Assembly: GCA_029891345.1 (NCBI GenBank)
Contig: CM056994.1
Coordinates: 139,646,457-139,710,456 of the forward strand
From: Dryococelus australis
Taxonomy: Eukaryota; Arthropoda; Insecta; Phasmatodea; Phasmatidae
DNA length: 64,000 nucleotides
Direction of reading: 5' to 3'
Shown here: positions 26,330 through 39,121 of the stretch, piece after piece
Position numbering within the stretch: position 1 is the first letter of the stretch
Layout: every line of letters starts with the position of its first letter
Translations under genes and position numbers: made by a program
Notes under the pieces: generated by a model
Databases searched by the model: none
Told to the model about the DNA's origin: nothing
What the model saw: only the letters and a program-made list of their open reading frames with translations

Positions 26330-27032
26330 AAAAAGGAAACAATTATTTTAGTGGGGTTCATCGAGTGTCGGTAAGACAAGTAGTTGTAATCGCATTTTAC
26401 AAGGAGCACGGATTTTTTATCCCGATGTTGGTAAACTTGCGTTCCAAGACCTTGACGAACGATATTATTATGTTATAGTGTATGAAGAGTATAGCCACGA
26501 ATACCACTGCTGTAGTTTTATAAAAAGATTATGCGAAGGTATGTCTGTTCGACTCCCAGTTAAAGGTGGTTTGGGTAATGTGATCAATTGGAAGAAACCT
26601 ATTTGGTTAATTTCCAATGACCTTCCACCTCAAAAGGATTGGTCTTTAAATCATGTAGTTGTAGTTGAAGCTAATAGAAGATACTGGGAGTATGAAAGGA
26701 GTCATGTGGTGAAGTCAGAACGCTTTGATGAGCCTGAGACTATAAGTGTGTCCTCTGATAGTTCTAATTCAACAATGAGTATAAGTGATGTGTTTGAAGG
26801 TTCTGCAGCTTTGGTTTTCGAAGAACATGTTGCAGGTCCATCCAATATTTCGCCAAAGTTAGATTCAGTGGTTCAAAATCGCAGTCCTACTCCTTGTTGG
26901 TCTGAATATGCAGATAAACATCCGGAAATAAATTTCCTTTTATTCAATAATATAAATAACATTTTAGTAGACACGAATTTTAAAATTATGTTTCTTCATT
27001 ATTTCGTTTCTATAAAACTATTGTTCTTTTAG
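26330..27032 (+). mobile_element. Rep-like SF3 helicase remnant (endogenous virus-like fossil)
   Basis: The 184-residue frame at 26,478-27,032, with related sequence just upstream, shows the SF3 helicase core of replication-initiator (Rep) proteins. A P-loop-like segment lies near 26,350-26,385. The 184-residue frame starts with an acidic Walker B-like YEEYS (hydrophobic residues precede it just upstream). A VKGG element follows, then the motif C-type strand IWLISNDLPP. The spacing and KGG element look most like Rep proteins of small circular single-stranded DNA (CRESS) viruses; parvovirus NS1 is the next-best guess. The Rep nuclease half was not recognised. After the helicase comes a Ser-rich tail. 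The copy is broken, with at least one break, and its age is uncertain. Confidence 0.6.
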
Positions 27033-29218
27033 AAAATCGTTCTTTTTTTTTGTTTTGGGAATAACTCTTAAAACACTGCATCCTTTTTGACAGAAGTTGT
27101 CAAAAACAAAGTGAAAATATTTCTGCGATTCACAAATAATTTGTGAGATAAGAGCGGGACTTCATTTATTTCCCCAGTTTTTGCACCTTGACACAATTTT
27201 AGGTAAATGCTACTTCATATATTTATGTCACATCTACTTGTGAAGCAGACGTTTTACTGGATTCAGACATCTTTCCCAAAAAGTCGTAATTTTTTCCATA
27301 TTTAAATTTAGCTAAAATAGTTCACACAACATGTACATAAATTAAAAAATTTAGAACAAAACTTTCTTGAAAAGCATTTCTCCTCCACCGGTATTTCCCG
27401 GACTTAAGGAGGACGTATCCTTGCTATCTGGGATTTCCGTATTTTTCTCTGTGACTTTATTTTCGGAGTCAATATTGAAAAACCCAGGTAGTCAAGTCAT
27501 AAGGAACATTTTAACAGTAATTTTGAAATCCAAATTATTTTTCTTGCATGATAAATTTCACATCTGTAGCTGTAATAAAATATTAGCTAATTATTTAATA
27601 CTTTCAATCCCACATTGAAAAATACATATATAATTGAAACCGTATACATTAAAAAAAATCCTTCAATTAGTCCTTTATGTCATGTCTAGATTAGATTTTT
27701 TATCTACGGTCATAAATTTCCTTTACGAAGATTCGTAAGAAAAATCGAAGATGAAATGGATACTATCCCCTTAAGAAGGTTAGACTAGTGCGAAAATACC
27801 TATCACTAGGTAAATAAAAATATTGTTGGCGATCTGTTGTCAGCACTGTCATGCTGTCGTCATGTTGCAATTTTTCTAAGGATACGATTGTAAAACTTTT
27901 TAAAATATATACTCTGTGAAAGTACATTTCTAATGTCATCCCCTTCTACAACAGTTGGTGTCTTATTGTCAAAAATATGTTTGCATTTAGTAGGTTTCAG
28001 TGAAATATCAGTCCACCATCACTTTTGCGGACAGAAGAGATCATGGCTGCAGCGGAACCCCGTCCCCTCTTCAATGTGTAACAGGCGCAGTGTAGTTGTT
28101 CCTTTTACTCGCTGCAAGCTCGTATTTCTCCTACGTCATTATACTTCCAGTATATCTTGCGCGTCAATTGGACGGGGCTCGTCACATTGACACGAATAAT
28201 TGGAGGTAACGTGCCGACTGTTATATTATGGAGCTGAATGATCTTCTGGCGTGGCGTTAGTTAATGTAGATTGTAGATGTGCTTATATATATATATCATG
28301 CATCGTTGTTGTTATTTATTAAAACTTGTTATGAAAATTTAAAAAATCTGGGTTTAATGAAACATAAAATTTTTAAATATGCGATTATCGTGTATCGTAC
28401 TGTGTAATCCCAAATGTAAATTAATCATACATCGAGGCGATAAGGAGAATAAATTATTTTGGCGTGTACACGACCTCTGAGATAGCGATGTATCAATGTA
28501 TTGCTTTCACTATCTTCTCCAGCGAAATTATAAATTAATTATCAACATGAAATCGTCAACAGAATAAAAATTTTCAATGCAATTTTACCTAAAAATGATC
28601 CTAGTGACACTTTTACTCTAAGACACAAATAAATAGGATCCGAGGTGTTCCTTAAAAATTGTTCGTCACTTTCCACCTAAATAAGTAGCTGCATTGTTTC
28701 ATTACACCACTCGCGCAGTTCCTGCTTTAACCCATGCGTCGTGTATCGTTCGGAGTAGATTCCATCAGGTGAGTCAATTTGCCAGCGAAAAGGTTAATTC
28801 TTTATTTGCAATTACTAGTCCTTTCCCGCGTGTCCCGTTTGCCAACTGCCCGGGCCATGTTTATCCCGGAATTTTAAAAAGGGTAAAAAACAACCAATCG
28901 AAAGAATTTAACTTTCCTTTTCCCCTACCAACGCTTGAGTGACAAATCCGGACACCATTATCTACCTGCGGAGAAATAGTGCATTAACATATAACCGCCA
29001 TAATATCTCCTGTGAAGTAAAGTGTTCTGAAGACAGTTTCGAAGAGTTGCAGTTACTGAGGACAGTTTATAGGTTGACACTCGCACTTGCATAGAAAACA
29101 CTATAACTATTACTACCACCTACCATTCTAGGAAAGACTAACAATGAGGTGATTATGATAATAGACTACAGAAGAATATATAGAACGGAATTTCCCGTCC
29201 TCAAATAAAAAGCTGATT

Positions 29219-29235
29219 GCAGCGCCCCTAGCGGA
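29219..29235 (-). promoter_or_regulatory. CTCF-like motif
   Basis: Read on the minus strand, TCCGCTAGGGGCGCTGC resembles the conserved animal CTCF motif core. It lies about 330 bases left of the Polinton-like element. Motif evidence only. Confidence 0.3.
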
Positions 29236-29469
29236 TGTGAACACTTACTAACCATTTAAGGCGCGTGCTTTGAATCGCTCTGCAGAGAGGAACTTCAAAC
29301 GGAGACTGTTCATTGTATCGTGCATATTAGATGGGAATATTACTTCTAAAAATAAATTACTTCATAATAATGGAACTATTTCATACACAAACAGAAGTCA
29401 AATAAATATCATGCCAAATTTATCTTTTTAAAACCAAACCTAAATAATAGATGAAACTTTAAAATTGTT

Positions 29470-29559
29470 TAATGCCTGTGTGTATATATACGTACATCCA
29501 TGTTTATATACACACAGTCATATATATACTCATATATATATATATATACACACACACAT
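29470..29559. repeat. TA/TG-rich simple repeat, left half of an interrupted microsatellite
   Basis: Mixed TATA, TGTG/CACA and CATG words run right up to the left end of the Polinton-like element. The same kind of sequence resumes directly after its right end (43,715-43,910). Confidence 0.7.
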
Positions 29560-29565
29560 GTATAC
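29560..29565. repeat. Candidate 6-bp target-site duplication, left
   Basis: GTATAC, compared with GTATAA at 43,709-43,714 (five of six match). Six bases is the duplication length known for Polintons. Confidence 0.5.
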
Positions 29566-32345
29566 AAGATGTTCGGATATTACACGCCCAAAATACGGGA
29601 AGTAACTCTTAATGAAAAATAAATTCGATAAAAAAAAGGACATCATATAACTAAACGGAATATGAAAGAAGATATGAGACAGTAAATATTGGGTTTTGAA
29701 AATGTATTTTCGCCGAATACTTTGTACAACGCCTACAAAGTCCGCAACAGAAAGGAGATAGTAGTAGGGGTGTAGAGGTTCTGGACCAAATGGGATTAAT
29801 AATTAATATCCTATGGATTATCGGGTTAATTGTTTGAATTATCGCACGTGGATTAAATTGCGGCAAATTCGAGGGAACGGTTTGAGTGTATGAAGGGTTA
29901 ATCCATAATTCCTTTAGTTTTTTATTGTTAATTGTTTAATTGGTGTTGAAAGGATTAAGTGCCATCACGACTATTTTAAGGAAGTAGCATATGACTTTAC
30001 CCTTGGATGTATGGCAGGTGACTGAGCTCTGTCGTTTGCAGGCAGCAGTATATATGTGTTGAACTTGGTGCAAGAGTGGCATAAGGATAATTTGTGGCAC
30101 AAGTGGCATATAAGTAAATTTATGTCCATCGTCGGCAGAGTTAGAGCATGTACTGGGGTAGGTTGCTGGGCGAAAGGAAGTAGGGGATGTCGAGAGCATC
30201 AGAAGAGCACCAAGACACGTCCGTTCTGTTCAGAGGTTAGTGGAGGAATGATCTGGGATGTAGGAAGAGGGGAGGCAGGGGCCGTCGGGAATACTAAGAC
30301 AAAACTGTTTGCTGTCATACTGAGCTCTACATAAGTGAAATGGCGAGCGACTGAGGTCATAAATTCACAATTGCAGAAATGTAATAAATCAGTGTTTTAA
30401 AATATCCAAATATAACACCTATCACAGAAACAGGAAATAATTACAAATCCAACAACATAAAATTATTACCAAATGAGTGATATTAAATTTTTGAGTTGTA
30501 GAAAACCAAATAAACTAAGAAACAAATTATCAATAAATGACAAACATGACACATTTACTAACCACATGTAACAAACTAAAAACGAAACCTATTCACACGC
30601 AACAAGATGCAAAATTTCACTGCACAGCTACAGAACCAATTTAATAAATGAAATATATGACTAGAAAAACATTAACCAAGCAAAAAGACAGTTTTCAGCC
30701 CCACCTTCTATAGCTGTTTCCCAGCAATATGAACGTCATAATAACATTTACTAATCACACGCAACAAATGCTGACTGAATTAACACAATAAAAATACTAA
30801 TTACACTCAAAGAAATATAATTTATCACAAACAACAGGTCAAATCAATTAAAACATAGAAATGTACAACCAGCCATAAAGAAATACCACTTAAAAATGAT
30901 TTTTACCAGAAACATGAAATATAATTACTAACTAAACACAAAGAGACTTAAAATTACACAAAACAAGTACTAACCACAAGTAACGAGATGATTTCCATTT
31001 AAACACAAGCAAGGAACAAAACATATAAAATCTTACCCTAAAATGTGATTACACTAAACACCTGTGATGCACAGGCAACGAGATGTAGAATTTCAAGTTA
31101 CAACTATGAACCATATGTAAAGAATGAATTATATTACTAGAAAAATACTAAGCATGCACAAAGTTAGTTTACTGTCCCATCCTGTTTCCCTATCAATATA
31201 TAAATGTCATAACAACATATTTACTAATCACATGCAAATTACGTTTAAGCCTAGCACATCCAGGTCCTCCTCCTTCATAGTCTCTCACTAATGCATCACG
31301 TGCCAACCCGGCTTGCAGCAACTCGAGTCAGACTTCTTCGCTTCAGCTTATCCACTCTAACTTCAGCACTATGTCACACATTTCCCGCTAGTACACATTT
31401 TGCTTAATAAATGTACAAACTTAATTACCTATCGTGCAAGTATGACTGTAATGTGTTGAAAGGAGCAAAGAGGGCCTGCCTTATGTGCTCTGTACAGGCC
31501 ATCCAGTGTCTGCATTGGCCATGCGTGCATATCTAAACTGAACCATTACAGCTGCTTGTGTTAGAGAGTGCTGCCTCTATCTCTCTCCAGCTCCCTCTCT
31601 CGCTCTCTCTCTCTCTCCCACCATCTGCATCAGGGTGTTGGCTAGCAGCATGTTGAATATTCCAATGACATATCCCAACTGATATTAAAAATTGAATTAT
31701 GTTCCCACTAACTTTAACCACCACAACTTCAAGAAATATATCATTACAAGTAAAGAAATATAATGTATAAAATATAGCAATGAACTAAACAAATATCATT
31801 AATTGCACATTATTTTTAAATATCAGAGCATATACTCCACGATTGAATATTGTGCAATTCGCTGACCACCCTCAAAACACCATTGCCCTCACCTACACAC
31901 TGTGTTTCAAAATAAATAAATGCCTTTGTTACAGTGTAAGTGTGTGTTAACTATTTAAAATATTTAAGTACTTAAAGAATATTTTAAAGTAAAATATGCT
32001 GAATTTTTTTATGAAACTATTTCCTACTGCCAGAGCATGGGGTGTTAAGCATCGTTTTCACATAGAGCAATCATTTAAGTCCCATTAAAAATATATGTAT
32101 CTGCTAACATAAATACATATGAAATTTATTAAATATATGAGACGTCACACATTGTGCTACATAACTCGTAGATTTAAGTTATCCAACAGACATTATTAAA
32201 CAAGTAATTTTATCACAGCATTTTCTAAGTATGCTACACAAAATCTTGGTACTTTGCAAGATTTGTATTTGTCAAAAATATATTTTATCGAAAATCCACA
32301 AGTTTTTAGCATCACATGTCAACACCTAGACTGTGAATATTAATT
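29566..32345 (+). repeat. Left inverted terminal repeat of the Polinton-like element
   Basis: Aligns in inverted orientation with 40,815-43,708. Anchors: 29,587-29,602 with 43,668-43,690; 30,205-30,350 with 42,750-42,920; 31,140-31,260 with 41,845-41,965; 31,470-31,520 with 41,630-41,680; 31,940-32,340 with 40,820-41,215. Similarity stops at about 32,345. The repeat is non-coding and contains an internal ~475-bp duplication and a CT-rich tract near 31,580-31,620. Confidence 0.8.
30595..31260. repeat. ~475-bp internal duplication within the left TIR
   Basis: The stretch from 30,595 (CACACGCAACAAGATG, then AAATTTCA, ACTAGAAAAACATTAA and the GTTTCCCAGCAATATGAACG region) recurs from about 31,069 (CACAGGCAACGAGATG, and so on). 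The right TIR shows the corresponding doubled pattern, near 41,870-42,005 and 42,345-42,490. Confidence 0.6.
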
Positions 32346-34529
32346 TGTAAAAGCAAACATTTCCACACAGGTATAAAATGTATTTGGAAACTGAATCATA
32401 CAATAATTTTTATCTGAATAAAGATTGTACGCCACTGGTTTAAATTGTGTGTAAATCTATATGTTATAGTACAAACATTAAAGGGCAAGCAGGACAAAAG
32501 TCATCGCATGGCATCAGTAGACATTCATTCCTCCGTGCAGCTATTGTAAGTTTACCATTGGTCCACGGACCCACAAACCGACATCTGAGCAGTTGAAGCA
32601 TCCTCCAGCCAACTTTCTCTCCCTCACTCTGTTTCTCTCACTCCTACCACAGCCGCCGCTATACAGGAATGCATGCATTTCCGTTAAGAAATTTTATAGT
32701 TAAGAAACCATATATATGCAACTACTACCAAATTAGTTTCCTGAGTGGGATAAAAAATTTTATTTTATTTTGAAAAACATCAGACAAGCCTAAGTTTTGG
32801 AAATTCTAATGTAAGATTGGCATATGCACTCGGCTTCGAGTTCTGGTTCGATTATGTGGGTGACTACTTACAGATGTGAGCTCGCTAATGTCTGTCACTC
32901 AACTGATGTGTTAGAGTTAGGCTGGTATGCCGGTACACCAAAGCATAAATGTAAGCATAAATGGAAGCATTAGTCTACACATAAGCAGCAATTCACTAAG
33001 TCCATATGTACAGCAACCACGATGGTCACTCGTCAACTAAACACCAACAAAGAGAATAACATATATGTAATTATTATTGCAGTAAACAGACACCAACAAC
33101 TCCATACCTAACCCATATGCATATAAATGTAAGAATGAAACACAAATTGTTGTGATTTCAACTATACTTGCTTACAGAAAATCCAAATCTTTACTCTTAT
33201 TACACATTGCAGAGGAACCAAAGGATGTTGCAGTGCACGAACTTAAATACCAATGCATTTAAGATATTTTTAGATAGAACCCCCTTGCATTAATGAATGT
33301 TAGGTTCGCCCATCCAAAGGGAATGCTAATGGCAAAACAATGCAACAAATAATTACACAGAGAAGATTCTGACTAACAGAACAAGTAAGTTAGGGTACAA
33401 AATTGTAAACATATTTCAATATTACAATGTATATTATAAATGCAGGTGTAACATTCTTATATGTGTATGTAAAAGAATTAACCATTACATAAATAGTTCA
33501 TTCACTGCATCATTCGTTCACTACATCGACCATTCACTGCATCATTCATTCACTGTAACATGATATATTTAAAAGAGGTGGAACTCACTTAAACAACATA
33601 GTACTGAAATGATACACAGAGGGGGATTTAAATTATTAAACCTAATAATTAAAATTGCAAACCATTATATTTATTACTTACTTTTTCAAGTACATTTACA
33701 GATTTCACAAAAAACCTTATTCAACAGATTTTTTTAAAGATCATGTAAAGTAGGTTTGGTATTTAACACATTTCTACTATGTTGATGAGACTCATAAGCT
33801 TTTAAATAACACAGATTGGAACCATAATTTAGTTTTACTCTCTCAGCTGTTAAGTTGTTGAAAAAAGGATGATGGCTTGGAAGGCAAAACACCCCTCGCA
33901 TACAAACAGTTGTTGTTAATGATGTAGATGCGAGATGCAGATCGCTGTTAGGAAAATAGGGAAGTGCACCATGCGGTCCAGCAGATAGGAATGAAATATC
34001 CAGTGGAAACAGGTTCGTTGTTTGGTATAAGTGCTTATGCTGCAGAACCTTGTAGAGTAACTATATGCTTTCGTATCAGTTATGTTTACCAAATATTGAC
34101 AAATGATGTAGTTAGTGATGAAGACAAGACCTCGAATAATGAATGGCAAACCAGAGATTTTATACAGTGTAACCTTAAACCTAATAGTTCACCTACACTA
34201 TGCATGGTACATCTAGGCAAACAAGAAAACAAACTTTAATATATATCTGAATAGAGCTTGTAAAAAATAATATCACATAGTTGCGCAAGGACTATATCTT
34301 ATGGGCATTGGTGAGGGAGGGCTAGGAAAAGTTTTGGTGAAGCAGGAGACATAGGACTGTAGCTTATGGAGATGTGTGAAGGTACGAATGGAGGAGGGAG
34401 CAGGAATCATAATACCGAAGAATTTTAAAGTTTAAAAATGGTGCCAACCTGATCTGGATTACCATCCCCATACTCTTAGACCTTACCTTCGGAATGGTAA
34501 GGTATAAGGTCTTAAACTTTGTGCTAACA
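32346..34529. other. Inner part of the Polinton-like element, left, no recognised gene
   Basis: Mostly AT-rich, with a mixed-composition patch at 32,480-32,670 and a short CATTCACTGCAT repeat at 33,485-33,555. An open frame at 33,964-34,239 has no recognisable relative. Confidence 0.4.
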
Positions 34530-34594
34530 CTATTCAATACCAACCATTGTTAAATCAAGAGGCATATCTTGTTCTATTAACGCTACCTGAACCA

Positions 34595-34865
34595 TCTCAA
34601 CCATCTCCTCTAAAGCAGGCATCGTCTCCTCCAAGACAGGCATTGTCTCCTCCAAAGAAGGTGTTGTCTCCTCCACAGCAGGTGTCGTCTCCTCCACAGC
34701 AGAATTCGTCTTCTCCATGGCAGGCATCATCTCGAAGGCAGGTGTCATCTCCTCCATGGCAGGCGGTGTCTCCTCCAAGTCAGGCATTGTCTCCTCCATG
34801 GCAGGCATCGTCTCCTCCAAAGCAGGTGTCGTCTCCTCCAAGGCAGGCATCATCGCCTCGACAAG
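34595..34865. repeat. 21-bp minisatellite, open on both strands
   Basis: About 13 units of TCTCCTCCAAGGCAGGCATCG-like sequence with an exact 21-bp step. Because 21 is a multiple of three, both strands stay open. The minus frame at 34,530-34,967 reads a 7-residue repeat (EETMPAL type), and the plus frame reads an SSPPxQA-type repeat. The minus frame has flanking unique sequence at both ends and could be a low-complexity protein of the surrounding element. Nothing shows that it is expressed. Confidence 0.85.
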
Positions 34866-34869
34866 AAGC

Positions 34870-37800
34870 GCATGGTTCGTCTCAAAGAAACCCAATCCAA
34901 TAACCCCATCAGTGCTCCATGAAAGGATCTGGAGATGGCATATTAGCACGAAAAGTATCCCAGTCAAAACTCTTAATCTCCTGCTCGAAAGCCTGCGACA
35001 AGCCTATGTAATACTCCTCATAGGACGACATAGTAACTGTAACACACGTGCAAGTGAAATACTATGCTATGGTATACATTAAATAAGGTAGACAGATACG
35101 AAGACTATACCCCCATTTATAAGAATTTTCAAAACTACCAGTGAAATGGTTATGAACATTCATGCATTAGCCAACCCCTCTTCATGTCCATAGCTTCAAA
35201 TGTTCGATCCCTACCCAATGAGAAGTCAAATGTTTTCCATGGCATATAAATTTCTTAAACATACATGTTAAATTATTAACTAAATGATCTAGATAGTAAC
35301 CATCATAAACACATTTTCATAAACCCTTAAATTCGATATTCTTGTTTATAATCATTAAAAAAATATGCAGTGTGGAGATACATAAAATTTATAATCAGTA
35401 GACCCTTACAAATTAATTAAACAAAAAACAACAGTTATTGTCTAAAAATTATAATTACAAAAATATTTACTGTAACAAATGGATTTGCGTATAGTAGTTA
35501 AACTGTTACACAGATTCAGACCTCCTTCATGGTTTCAGTACTACAACTCAATGATTTTATAATAATATTATTAAATTTTTAAAGGAAACCATGTGTTTTA
35601 TTGTGAGACATTCCATATTCCCTTTGAAGAGTTTCAGATAGTCAGTCTTTAATGTTGTGTACACTAACAATAAAATTTAGTATCACAGATTATGATTCAC
35701 CAGTTTTCCATATCCATTAAAACATGTGAAACCCAACATATTGTTCACGAAATTTTAATAATTTTCCCTGTTATAGCTAAAAGAAACTTTTTATCTGCCA
35801 CAAACTAACCTTAAAAAATTTTAAATAAGTAATTGGAACACAAACCTCCCCGTTTCTAACTTAACACTTTAAAATAATTTTCACGGGTTTAATTGTATTA
35901 CCTTAAACATCTAAATTTAACTTCAGTTAATATGTATTCGAGACAAGGATCTACCATCATGTTTACACTAAAGATTAAATAAGTGTGTTGCAGCTATATT
36001 CCAACAAGGAGGGATTCATCTCTGAGTAAGCCAAAAGTCATATTGTTTAGTTGAAGTATAGTATCCATAAAGTAATTTAGTGTTATAATGTATAAAACAA
36101 TATGCTTTCTGGTAAGCAATATGTGTTAAACACATTATAAGTCATTACTACTAAACAGCTAGGATGTGAAGTCTACATAGAAACCATTACGAGACATACA
36201 GCTCAACCCTCTTACCTTAACACTATTTCATTTCTACCTGCTAAGTTACCTGTAAGTGTCACATCACATTGATGTAATTATTGTATGTCTTTCTCTCGTA
36301 AGACATTATATCTCATGTAAGATCGTTAGCATTGTTAACACATTTTTTACTCAAACAAGTAGGGAACATGTATATATAATTATGAATCATTAGGTGTAGT
36401 AAATTAAAATATGTTTTTGTTTAATAACTCAATGAGTGCACATTACAGGATGCAAGTCGGTTGACTGTGCTTAGCAGCGGTAGGGAATGCGCGAGTGGTA
36501 CAATGCCTTCGGCGGCGACAACAATTTATTTTGGGTGCTGCTGTAGTGTCCAGTCTGCCTGTCCAAATAAGGTCTCCGACACTAGTATGCTTGCTCCAGT
36601 ATGTATTTGTAGATATCGACTTCAACGGTATTGACAGCACCATTGAGAATACGCACTCTACTACGAAACTCACACTGACTGCAAGCTAGCTATAAAGCTA
36701 GTAATGTTATGTTCGAAATATATCAAAATTATGTTGGGAGTTGGATTCAATGTTACTTATGACCAGACATTTCATAATACTAATTTTGTACGCAAACTCA
36801 TTGTTTCCTCTTTGAAACAATATGTAATGTAGCAATATTATGTGTTTTAATGCAATTTGTTTTAGGATTACATTATATATATATATATACTCTGTAATAC
36901 ATAATTTTGTAAATCAGTTTTTGGTATATATTCAAGTTATTGTCAAATGTATAACTGTAATAGGATTGTTTAACCGTTATTCAGTGGCATGTAGTTACTT
37001 TTATTTAACAGGGTAAACAATTTATACTAGAGATGCAAATTCCAACATTGCTTACCCTCCACATGGACTTACTGTTTTATAGTATATAACATTAGTTATA
37101 AAAACAGAAACAAAATTAATGTAATAATAATTAAATTGAACATTATTTAGATAGCATATTGCAAATTATAAGAAAACTCCCATTTTCCTGAACACTTTCA
37201 TCCACTTTCCAAAGAAAAAAAGTAGGACTGGAGAATGCAAACAGAACGACTGCTTAGCCTGCAGAATGAACGGTGTCGAGTGTGTGGTGTGTTGTTCTTG
37301 CGAGTTCGATTCATTGCTAGTCACTCCCATTTGTGGAAATAAATACTAGATAGAACCATTGTGTGAATACAGTACAGGAGTTAGAAAACTCTTGTTTTTT
37401 AAATATAAAATGGAGAACTCAGTATTAAATGTGTTTAAAGTTAAGGCAAAAATTATAAAGGGTCAAACATTTTCAATATGTATGGGGTAAGCATTGCTTA
37501 CCTTGTGTCTATGGAATAAACACCACTGCCATTAATGAATCTGTTCAGAGATTTTACTTTGACAAATATTAGTGGTTAATTTGCTTGCTTCCTTGGCCAT
37601 TTATTATCTTAAAAACAATATGTTGCCCTGTGTTAAACTCATGGGGTTCTTAATTGAAGTGATTGTTTTATGGTTCCATTTACATATTTTAAAGATATTT
37701 TCTTAGAAATGTAGATTTTAACTTAACTGCCTACTTTATATCTGTATTTACTATTATGCAAAATACACATTTCTTATTTTAATGTGCATGGAATGCAAAG

Positions 37801-39120
37801 GCTTATATATATTTTCGTTAAATATAATAGCACAGTAATTTATTCATTCTAAAATTAATAAGTTTACTGTTTCGATCGACCATCATAATGACGTTTCTCA
37901 ATATGATTATCTGTTACTGGAAAATAGATCAAAGTACTCTGTTTATCAATTATAATTATTATCCTGGAGCCACCGCACACATGAGTTCATGTATTGTGTT
38001 TGTTGGTTTTCCATTCAAATATGAACCACCTACAATATTTACATTTACATGGCACATATTAACTGACCAAATGTAAATCTGTTTTGATGGTTCATCCAAA
38101 TGATTAACGGAATATATTCTCTGTTCATAACCTAACATAATTAGAATTGAATTGTTTTTTTGAAATTGATATTGATGTTACTGTTTTTATATGAGTTTAA
38201 GTACTTAGATATCCACATAATCAGTTATGTACATTTTCAGTTAATGCTGCCTTCATGAATGTTTCCAAATTGTCTAGTTCATATTTTAGTTTTGCAGACA
38301 TTTAAATGTTGACTGTTATTATTTGTCCCAGAGTTACAAATATATTCCAAAACATAATTTGTGCAATAATGCAAATATATTAATCATATTTCAAATGGAC
38401 AATTTGAATCCACAGCATATTTTTAATGATCATATAATGGCCGATATGTCAGTTGCAAAATTCAAAGATATATATGTTTACTATTGGAAAGAGAGGTATG
38501 GTTTTCTGGTAATCATGCCTGCACTTCCCCTAATAAACTGAGATATAATTGTGGATTTCATTATTTTATATTTCCTGACAAAGAATTATGAGTATTTCAA
38601 AGTTAGACATAGCGTATGTATGTATAAAAAGATGGATTAATGCATTAGTAACGGTTAGTATTGCAGGTCAACTTGTATCATAGTTGGAAGAAATGTTACA
38701 ATATATGAGTGTTGAACTAATGAATTAAACATTGTGTTTGATTAGACAAACAGAACTTGGGAAAGCACAAAATGACTGTTTGCAAAACTGAATAATGCTT
38801 GTTAATTATTACTTGAGAAGTAGAATTAGAAGTAAATTAGTTGCAGTATTGAGTATAGTCGATAATATTGAAAAAGGCCCAAACTACTCAACCTATTGTT
38901 ACAACCTAGAAAACCCATTACTTAGTTCATATAAATACTGGAATGTTGTATAAACTTATCAAAAATATCTAAATCTGCTTCGGAATTACATAATGTTATA
39001 TCTTCTGTAAAGGAGAAATATTTGTAAGCTAAATGGGCAGGAATAGAGCAGATGCTTTAAATTAAGTAATATTTAAAAATGTTACAATTAGAATGGATAC
39101 AATACTTTCTGCATTAACTA
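34870..39120. other. Inner part of the Polinton-like element, no recognised gene
   Basis: AT-rich and largely without credible coding sequence. A GC-richer pocket at 36,445-36,690 has opposing short frames. Short plus-strand frames at 37,888-38,076 and 38,323-38,541 sit upstream of the integrase region on the same strand and may be decayed element genes, but I cannot assign them. Confidence 0.4.
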
Positions 39121-39121
39121 T

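Larger units (their letters stand above)
27033..29559. other. Non-coding stretch before the Polinton-like element
   Basis: Mostly AT-rich. Two mixed-composition patches occur at 27,990-28,200 and 28,690-28,950. The latter holds an isolated strong splice-donor word (CAG|GTGAGT at 28,766-28,774) but no recognisable exon. From about 29,470 the sequence becomes TA/TG simple repeat. Confidence 0.4.

Noticed and set aside
28690-28950. Host exon with a strong splice donor (CAG|GTGAGT at 28,766-28,774)
   Set aside because: An isolated donor without a matching acceptor, conserved frame or recognisable protein is expected by chance in 64 kb.
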